From Bacteroidota bacterium (GTDB lineage Bacteria > Bacteroidota > Bacteroidia > B-17B0 > B-17BO), in assembly GCA_025356715.1 (NCBI GenBank), contig JANXRU010000164.1, positions 1 to 22,466 of the forward strand: DNA of 22,466 bases. The letters are read 5' to 3'. Numbering within the stretch: the first letter of the stretch is position 1; the number at the start of each line of letters is the position of its first letter. Below, in pieces: positions 15,368-20,826 of the stretch. A program made the position numbers and the translations under genes. The notes beneath the pieces were generated by a model that saw only the letters and a list, made by a program, of their open reading frames with translations, made no database searches and was not told the DNA's origin.

Positions 15368-15375
15368 TATATTTG
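15368..15375 (+). promoter_or_regulatory. Candidate -7 box TATATTTG for the sulfotransferase-like gene
   Basis: TATATTTG matches TAnnTTTG exactly and ends 13 nt before the ATG at 15389, within the 46-bp divergent gap. No TTG occurs 17-23 nt upstream, so the -33 half is missing. Confidence 0.4.
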
Positions 15376-15388
15376 ATGGAATAAAACT

Positions 15389-15955
15389 ATGACTCAAAAG
15401 ACTAAAAATACGATTATTATCGTGTCTGGCTTGCCGCGTTCTGGCACATCAATGATGATGCAAATGCTTACTGCTGCTGGGCTTACAGCATTAACTGATG
15501 ATGTTAGAACAAAAGACATTAGTAACCCGAAAGGCTATTTCGAATATGAAAAAGTTAAATCCCTAGCGCAGAATGCCGACTGGCTTCACTTAGCTCAAGG
15601 AAAAGTGCTAAAGGTTATTGCTCAATTGGTGCCATTTTTGCCCAATCAATTTGATTATAAAATTATCATGATGCACCGTGATATTAAGGAAATACTATTC
15701 TCTCAGCAAAAAATGTTAGGTAAAGATACTGCCGTAATTCCCTTTGCTTTAGCGGATATTTTCACTAAACAATTATTAGAAACCGAGCAGTTTATAGTCT
15801 CGCATGCCAATATGAAAGTATTACCTATTCATTACAAACAGGTAATTGACACTCCTTTAGAACAAGCTAAAACGGTGGCTTCTTTTTTAAATATGGATTT
15901 AAACATGGAAGCTCTTATTGATAGTATTGACCAAAATTTATATCGAAATAAATAG
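15389..15955 (+). CDS. Small sulfotransferase-like P-loop protein
   Basis: A 188-residue protein starting with the sulfotransferase phosphosulfate-binding loop: I-I-I-V-S-G-L-P-R-S-G-T-S-M-M-M-Q-M-L at about 9-27. Further on, I-I-M-M-H-R-D-I-K-E-I-L-F-S-Q-Q matches the 3'-phosphate-binding region of the family (R and S conserved), and V-L-P-I-H-Y-K-Q-V-I-D-T-P near 150 resembles the later 'Y-E-D-L' strand. Typical enzymes are 250-300 residues, so this is a compact form. Substrate unknown; sulfation from PAPS is inferred only from the fold. It sits 45 bp before ccmB, but ccmB has its own promoter signals, so a functional link to cytochrome maturation is doubtful. Confidence 0.72.
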   Translation: MTQKTKNTIIIVSGLPRSGTSMMMQMLTAAGLTALTDDVRTKDISNPKGYFEYEKVKSLAQNADWLHLAQGKVLKVIAQLVPFLPNQFDYKIIMMHRDIKEILFSQQKMLGKDTAVIPFALADIFTKQLLETEQFIVSHANMKVLPIHYKQVIDTPLEQAKTVASFLNMDLNMEALIDSIDQNLYRNK

Positions 15956-15962
15956 TCTAAAA

Positions 15963-15993
15963 TTGCTATTATAACTATTACAGTGTAAATTTG
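15963..15993 (+). promoter_or_regulatory. Promoter of the ccmBCDE operon
   Basis: TTG at 15963-15965, a 20-nt spacer, then TAAATTTG at 15986-15993 (exact TAnnTTTG). The box ends 7 nt before the ccmB ATG at 16001, predicting a leaderless or nearly leaderless message. Confidence 0.55.
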
Positions 15994-16000
15994 GATTCTA

Positions 16001-16660
16001 ATGTCAAAACAGCAATTAACGCAGCTTCTTAAAAAAGAATTTTTATTGGAATTTCGGCAAAAATCAACTCTTGCAGGAATAGCTGTGTATATTGTTTCTA
16101 CTGTTTTTATTTCGGCACTATCTTTCAAAAGAATTATTCAGCCTACGGTCTGGAATTCCCTATTTTGGACTATTTTTTTATTCATTGCGGTTAATGTATC
16201 CAGCAAAAGCTTTATGCAGGAAACCAAAGGTAAAGGCTTGTTTAACTATTTATATTACAATCCTCGCCAATTTATTTTAAGTAAAATAATCTATAACATG
16301 TTACTAATGGCAGTTTTAAGCCTATTAACTTTCTTTTTTTATTCGTGGTTTGTAGGCAGTATGGTACAAGATATGGGTATGTTTTTATTGGCCTTATTAT
16401 TTAGTTCTACTGCTTTTTCGGGCGTTTTAAGTTTGATGAGTGCTATAGCTTCTAAAGCTAATAATAATATGAGTTTAATGGCCATTTTGAGTTTTCCTGT
16501 ATTGATGCCTCTTTTGATGGTTTCTGTAAAACTGAGTAAGCACGCTATTGATGGCTTAGCGTGGAGTGTAAGTTATAATTATTTGCTGATTTTAGTCATG
16601 TTAAATTTGGTCGTAATTGCTTTAGCTACTATTTTATTTAACTATCTTTGGCGCGAATGA
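16001..16660 (+). CDS. ccmB: Haem exporter membrane protein CcmB
   Basis: A 219-residue polytopic inner-membrane protein of the cytochrome c maturation system I, where CcmB works with the ATPase CcmA to release holo-CcmE. Typical features: N-terminal cytosolic helix L-L-K-K-E-F-L-L-E-F-R-Q-K, then about six hydrophobic segments (near 26-44, 50-66, 95-115, 122-145, 153-172, 190-215), with F-M-Q-E-T-K-G-K-G-L-F-N-Y-L-Y-Y in the first cytosolic loop matching the family's E-x-x-x-G-x-x-x-x-L. No ccmA is present in the window. Its stop overlaps the ccmC ATG in an ATGA arrangement at 16657-16660. Confidence 0.9.
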   Translation: MSKQQLTQLLKKEFLLEFRQKSTLAGIAVYIVSTVFISALSFKRIIQPTVWNSLFWTIFLFIAVNVSSKSFMQETKGKGLFNYLYYNPRQFILSKIIYNMLLMAVLSLLTFFFYSWFVGSMVQDMGMFLLALLFSSTAFSGVLSLMSAIASKANNNMSLMAILSFPVLMPLLMVSVKLSKHAIDGLAWSVSYNYLLILVMLNLVVIALATILFNYLWRE

Positions 16661-17319
16661 TAAAATGGTGGAAAATACTCAGTGCTCTTATTATTCTTTA
16701 CACATTAGTGTGGGGAATGTTAAATCCTGTGCCGCATTTAGATATCCTAAATGAAACCATTCGTAATGTTTATTTCCATGTGCCAATTTGGTTTGCTATG
16801 ATTTTTCAAATGGGACTATCTGTTGTTTATGCTATCCGACAATTAAATAAAAATGATTTACAATTAGATTTAAAAAGTAATCAAGCAGCACAAGTTGGTT
16901 TATTTTTTAGCTTTCCAGGATTGTTAACTGGCTCTATGTGGGCCAAGTTTACATGGGGAACCTGGTGGACATTCCAAGACCCTAAGTTAAATGGCGTAGC
17001 TATTGCCATTCTTATTTATTTAGCCTATTTTATTTTACGCAGTTCTATTGATGACGAATTGAAACGTGCCCGGATTTCATCAGTTTATAATATTTTTGCC
17101 TTTGTAATGATGTTTGTATTCATTATGATTTTACCACGCTTAACCGATTCGTTACATCCTGGAAATGGTGGTAATCCTGCTTTCGGCAAGTATGACTTAG
17201 ATAGTAACATGCGAATGGTGTTTTATCCTGCGGTTATTGGTTGGGTTTTATTAAGCATGTGGATCTTAAATATTAAAATACGTTTAGCGCAATTAACTTA
17301 TAAATATGATGAAGCATAA
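16657..17319 (+). CDS. ccmC: Haem-handling cytochrome c biogenesis protein CcmC (CcsA family)
   Basis: About 220 residues, six predicted membrane spans, member of the haem-handling protein family that loads haem on CcmE. The tryptophan-rich WWD segment is clear: F-T-W-G-T-W-W-T-F-Q-D-P near residues 98-109. Candidate axial haem histidines are the one in N-V-Y-F-H-V-P-I-W (about residue 41) and the one in D-S-L-H-P-G (about residue 167), placed as in known CcmC. I chose the ATG at 16657, which shares ATGA with the ccmB stop and implies translational coupling; an in-frame TTG at 16648 would only add three residues. Length fits the short Bacteroidota form. Confidence 0.9.
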   Translation: MIKWWKILSALIILYTLVWGMLNPVPHLDILNETIRNVYFHVPIWFAMIFQMGLSVVYAIRQLNKNDLQLDLKSNQAAQVGLFFSFPGLLTGSMWAKFTWGTWWTFQDPKLNGVAIAILIYLAYFILRSSIDDELKRARISSVYNIFAFVMMFVFIMILPRLTDSLHPGNGGNPAFGKYDLDSNMRMVFYPAVIGWVLLSMWILNIKIRLAQLTYKYDEA

Positions 17320-17527
17320 ATTAGTATTACTTGTAACTGCCCTTTTGGCTTCGTTTGTTAGTCAAGCACAAAACATAAACGCTGCTCCTCAAATGGCAGA
17401 TTCATTTAGAAGTGAAGGGAAAATATACGTGGTAATCTCAGTATTAGCTATTGTTTTTATCTGCCTAATTGGTTATTTGATTTATATTGATGTCAAATTA
17501 AAAAAATTAGAGAATAGAAATAAATAA
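17306..17527 (+). CDS. CcmD-family small membrane protein
   Basis: A 73-residue protein, overlapping the ccmC end by 14 bp. A signal-like N-terminus (K-L-V-L-L-V-T-A-L-L-A-S-F-V-S-Q-A-Q) is followed by a short linker and one clear span, I-Y-V-V-I-S-V-L-A-I-V-F-I-C-L-I-G-Y-L-I-Y, then a charged tail D-V-K-L-K-K-L-E-N-R-N-K. Bacteroidota genomes commonly have such a protein between ccmC and ccmE; by position and shape it is the CcmD counterpart that helps CcmE release. The sequence is too short for a firm homology call by eye. Two adjacent ATGs (17306, 17309) are possible starts. Confidence 0.75.
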   Translation: MMKHKLVLLVTALLASFVSQAQNINAAPQMADSFRSEGKIYVVISVLAIVFICLIGYLIYIDVKLKKLENRNK

Positions 17528-17538
17528 AATTTAGTACA

Positions 17539-17922
17539 ATGAAAAAAATCCACATACTTGGAATCGTTGTGATAGCAGTTGCTATTGGTGTTATTTTTAC
17601 ATCGTTGCAAAGTAGCGCCACTTATTCTGATTTTGCAGAAGCGCTTAGTAATCCTGATACTGAGTACCATGTTGTAGGAAAATTAAACAAAACAATTCCT
17701 GTACAATATGATCCGAAAATTAATGCGGATGAGTGCTCATTTATGATGACAGACAATAAAGGTGTTGAAAAGCGCGTCATTCTTCACAAAAGCGTACCTC
17801 AAGATTTTCAAAAATCAGAACAAATTGTGCTAATTGGAAAAATGCAGGGTCAAGAATTTCATGCAAATGATATTTTGATGAAATGCCCTAGTAAGTATAA
17901 TGACGGAAAACCTCAAATTTAA
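17539..17922 (+). CDS. ccmE: Cytochrome c maturation haem chaperone CcmE, CxxxY variant
   Basis: A 127-residue periplasmic haem chaperone with one N-terminal anchor (I-L-G-I-V-V-I-A-V-A-I-G-V-I-F). The beta-barrel part includes Y-H-V-V-G-K-L near 43-49, C-S-F-M-M-T-D-N near 66-73, and L-I-G-K-M-Q-G-Q-E-F-H-A-N-D-I-L-M-K-C-P-S-K-Y at 98-120. In E. coli CcmE haem is bound covalently by the His of an HxxxY motif. Here the corresponding position is Cys116 in C-P-S-K-Y, with Tyr120 kept: the CxxxY type known from archaea and sulfate reducers. It starts 11 bp after ccmD. The usual next gene, ccmF, is displaced by the metalloprotease gene. Confidence 0.9.
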   Translation: MKKIHILGIVVIAVAIGVIFTSLQSSATYSDFAEALSNPDTEYHVVGKLNKTIPVQYDPKINADECSFMMTDNKGVEKRVILHKSVPQDFQKSEQIVLIGKMQGQEFHANDILMKCPSKYNDGKPQI

Positions 17923-18021
17923 TGTTCAATTTTTTCCTGTTTAAATTTTTGTAAACTAGTTTGCGACTGCAATCTTCAATTTTATTTCAATAAGTAACTC
18001 GTTGTAAATACTAGTAACAGC

Positions 18022-18042
18022 AATTGTTTCAAAAAAACAATT
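18022..18042 (+). terminator. Weak A+T-rich hairpin after ccmE
   Basis: AATTGTTT (18022-18029) and AAACAATT (18035-18042) form an 8-bp stem around CAAAA; five Ts follow 8 nt later (18051-18055). It is the only hairpin I see in the 249-bp gap after ccmE and may end the ccmBCDE transcript, but it is A+T-rich and weak. Confidence 0.25.
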
Positions 18043-18138
18043 CAAATCGTTTTTCCAAAAAAAATACAGAATGATAAATAAAAATGTTAAAAAGAGATAT
18101 TTTTTTGACTTTTAAAACAAATAATTCTAAATTCATAA

Positions 18139-18172
18139 TTGTATTTAATAATTAAGTAAAACAATAACTTTA
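18139..18172 (+). promoter_or_regulatory. Possible promoter of the metalloprotease gene
   Basis: TTG at 18139-18141, a 23-nt spacer, then TAACTTTA at 18165-18172, which matches TAnnTTTG except the last base. The box touches the first ATG, so if real the start would be the second ATG (18175) on a leaderless message. Weak. Confidence 0.25.
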
Positions 18173-20628
18173 TGATGAGAAATATTACCAAATCAATTGT
18201 AGCATTAACATTAACATCTTCGATGTTAATTGCTCAAACAGGAAAAAAAGTAGTGCCTTTAAAAGCAGAAATAAAAAGTGAGGGTATGGATATGTCTTCT
18301 ATTAAAAACAGAGGTTGCTATACTCCAGTTCCCGACCAACAGTGGGAAAATGCATTGCAAGCTTTAATTGCACAACGAAAGTTAGATGAAGCAAATAACA
18401 AAGTGCAGTCTACCTTTTCAATACCAATTGTTATTCATATTATTCATGGTGGGCAAGCGCTTAATACTTATCCTAATATTTCAAATGCTCAAGCAGTTTC
18501 TCAAATTAATATTTTAAATAATGATTATGCGGGAATTGGTGTGAGTACTAGCGGGTATCCAGCTGCGGCTTTTGCGGCTTATGCAACTGCAGCAGGCGTA
18601 CCTGCTGCAAACAAAGATGCTACTGGTCGCGTTAAAATTTCTAATTTCAATATTAGTTTTTGTTTAGCAACAATTAATAAAACAGGCGGAGCTATGAGTG
18701 AAATAGGAATAGATCGCGTCAATTTCAATACGTTTACATTATCAGCAGGATATACAAGTAAAGATCCAGCAAATGCCGCTTATAATACGCCAACTACTTT
18801 TATGAATTTTGTAGATGCGATTGTTAAACCGCAAACAATTTGGGATCCAACTAAGTATATGAATATTTGGACAACTGATGCAAATGCCGCGGCTGGTTTA
18901 TTAGGGTATGCTACTTTTCCTGTTGGAACTGCATTGACTGGAATTACAGGAAATGGCACTGCTACAACTGATGGTTTATGGTGTAATGCAAGCGCTTTTG
19001 GAAACACGGGTTCTGTCTCCCCACCTTATAATTTAGGAAGAACAGCATCTCATGAAATTGGCCATTGGTTGGGATTAAGGCATATTGGTGGAGATGTTAG
19101 TGGTGGTTGCGGAACGGATTATTGTAATGATACTCCAAAAAATAAAGGTGGAACTACAGCGGCCGGAACAGGAAATGACTTTGGTCAAAATTATGGTGTA
19201 TTTACGTATCCATACCATGCTAATACTTGTACAGGTGGTGTTGATGCTAATATTAATGGTGATATGTATATGAATTTTATGGATTATTCGGATGATATAC
19301 AAACGTATATGTTTACAGAAGATCAGCGTACTCGTGCGCAAACGGTAATGGCTAATGGAACTTACCGTAAATTTTTAGGAACACATGGTTTGTGTGCTAC
19401 GGGATCACCTACAGCTGCTGTAGCTTTATTTACAATGACAAACACTGCTTGTAATGGAGCGGCGGTATCTGTTACAAACAATTCAACAGGAAGTCCTACG
19501 CCATCTTATACATGGTCTGCTGCTCCTGCTACTGGCGTAGTTTTTAGTCCTAATGCAAATGCAACTAGTCCAACAATTACTTTTACAACTAATGGAACTT
19601 ACGTTATTACTTTAGCTGCTAAGAGTAGTACTTTGGCTACTAGTACAAAAACAAATAATATTGTTATTTCTACTTGTACGGTTGCGCCTGTTTGCTCTAA
19701 AACAATCACTAATGTTTCTGCAACTGATACAATGTATGTTGGTGCTGCTGGTACTGATACTGTAGTTTCAGGTTGCAGTCCAAAAGCAGGTTATGTGTTT
19801 GGTTCTAATTGTTATGATGATTTGGAAAAAGCGGAATTTTTTGCAGCGGGAACGTATTCTAATGTAAGCCCTAGTCCAGTATTAGTTACTGGCGGAATTG
19901 TCGTTTATTATAAAAATGGTACAAAAGGCACTACCGGAGCAGCGGCAACGCCAGTTAGTTTAAAAATGTATGGTGGTACTTTAGCTGGTGGCCCTACAAC
20001 TTTACTAGGAACTAAAGCTTCTAGTCTTGGTGCAATTACAGCAGCTACTGCAACAAATAATATTGGTTATTTGGGAGGCAATCCACTTGTTACTTATTCA
20101 ACCAATATTGCTATACCTTATAAATTTACTTTTGCAACGCCAATAGCTGCGCCTGTTGGCGGATTCTATTTAGCTACAAGTACACCCACAAATGCCGGAG
20201 ATACCGCTGTAGTATTTAGTGATTTTCATGCAACAACAAATACATCTTGGGAAAAACAAAGTGATAATACATGGCATGATATGAATGTTGCTTGGGGAGG
20301 CCTAGTTAATAATATGGCTATATTTCCGTTAGTAATTTGTACTACTGCAACAGATTTAATGAATTATAACTCATTAGCAAATAATGTAAATATTATTCCA
20401 AATCCGTCTTCGGGATTATTTAATGTTTTAATTAATTTATCTTCAGCTCAAGATATTACAATTCAGGTATCGGATGTGTTAGGGCAATCATTATTAATGA
20501 ATGATCACAAATCATTAATGACAGCAGTTCTTCCAGTTGATTTGAGTGAAATGACATCAGGAGTTTATTTTATTACTGTAACAAACGGTAAAGAAAAAAA
20601 CGTACAACGTGTTATTTTAACAAAATAA
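18172..20628 (+). CDS. Secreted M43-family zinc metalloprotease with PKD domain and T9SS sorting domain
   Basis: An 818-residue exported protease. Order: signal peptide (about 1-21, ending L-I-A-Q), pro-region with a single Cys49 in N-R-G-C-Y-T, catalytic domain to about 405, PKD-like domain about 412-500, a Thr/Ala/Gly-rich middle region about 505-725, and a type A T9SS C-terminal domain about 739-818 (I-I-P-N-P-S-S-G at the start, G-V-Y-F-I-T-V and V-Q-R-V-I-L-T-K at the end). The zinc site is H294-E-I-G-H-W-L-G-L-R-H304 and the Met-turn is M-N-F-M-D-Y at 367-372; together with C-x-x-D-Y-C-N-D-T-P this indicates the M43 (pappalysin/ulilysin) group. Two starts, 18172 or 18175, are equivalent. 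It lies between ccmE and the ccmF-like gene but is unrelated to haem. Confidence 0.9.
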   Translation: MMRNITKSIVALTLTSSMLIAQTGKKVVPLKAEIKSEGMDMSSIKNRGCYTPVPDQQWENALQALIAQRKLDEANNKVQSTFSIPIVIHIIHGGQALNTYPNISNAQAVSQINILNNDYAGIGVSTSGYPAAAFAAYATAAGVPAANKDATGRVKISNFNISFCLATINKTGGAMSEIGIDRVNFNTFTLSAGYTSKDPANAAYNTPTTFMNFVDAIVKPQTIWDPTKYMNIWTTDANAAAGLLGYATFPVGTALTGITGNGTATTDGLWCNASAFGNTGSVSPPYNLGRTASHEIGHWLGLRHIGGDVSGGCGTDYCNDTPKNKGGTTAAGTGNDFGQNYGVFTYPYHANTCTGGVDANINGDMYMNFMDYSDDIQTYMFTEDQRTRAQTVMANGTYRKFLGTHGLCATGSPTAAVALFTMTNTACNGAAVSVTNNSTGSPTPSYTWSAAPATGVVFSPNANATSPTITFTTNGTYVITLAAKSSTLATSTKTNNIVISTCTVAPVCSKTITNVSATDTMYVGAAGTDTVVSGCSPKAGYVFGSNCYDDLEKAEFFAAGTYSNVSPSPVLVTGGIVVYYKNGTKGTTGAAATPVSLKMYGGTLAGGPTTLLGTKASSLGAITAATATNNIGYLGGNPLVTYSTNIAIPYKFTFATPIAAPVGGFYLATSTPTNAGDTAVVFSDFHATTNTSWEKQSDNTWHDMNVAWGGLVNNMAIFPLVICTTATDLMNYNSLANNVNIIPNPSSGLFNVLINLSSAQDITIQVSDVLGQSLLMNDHKSLMTAVLPVDLSEMTSGVYFITVTNGKEKNVQRVILTK

Positions 20629-20666
20629 AATTAATATTGAGTAAGTAATTTTTCATATTCTTTATA

Positions 20667-20698
20667 AAGCAGCTACAAGAACTTGTAGCTGCTTTTTT
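20667..20698 (+). terminator. Strong Rho-independent terminator after the metalloprotease gene
   Basis: AAGCAGCTACAAG (20667-20679) and CTTGTAGCTGCTT (20682-20694) are perfect 13-bp complements separated by AA (in practice a 4-nt loop), with a six-T run at 20693-20698. It lies about 40 bp after the stop and should isolate the metalloprotease gene from the downstream haem lyase gene. Confidence 0.92.
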
Positions 20699-20784
20699 GT
20701 GCAGTTTATTGAAAATTGTCAAGGGAAAGAATTAATTATAAAATCTTATCTTTTCCCTCACAGTTTTGTATATTCGTCAAAATT

Positions 20785-20809
20785 TTTGAGAGTATTAATT
20801 ACTCTCAAA
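20785..20809. promoter_or_regulatory. Perfect 10-bp-arm palindrome upstream of the ccmF-like gene
   Basis: TTTGAGAGTA (20785-20794) and TACTCTCAAA (20800-20809) are exact inverted repeats around TTAAT, ending 17 nt before the proposed TTG start. No T-run follows on either strand, so it is not a simple terminator. It could be a dimeric regulator site or a 5'-leader hairpin. A near -7 box, TATATTCG (20769-20776, one mismatch), lies just upstream, which would put the palindrome at the start of the transcript. Confidence 0.5.
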
Positions 20810-20826
20810 TTAAGGCATTTAATCTT

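Noticed and set aside
16648..16656. TTG at 16648 as the ccmC start
   Set aside because: The ATG at 16657 forms an ATGA overlap with the ccmB stop and already includes the full first span.
17923..18171. Insertion-element ends flanking the metalloprotease gene
   Set aside because: Comparing 17923-18171 with 20699-20826 by eye gave no matching direct or inverted repeats beyond short A+T runs.
19075..19341. 88-residue leftward ORF within the metalloprotease gene
   Set aside because: Low-complexity Ile/Thr-rich shadow opposite the conserved zinc-site region.
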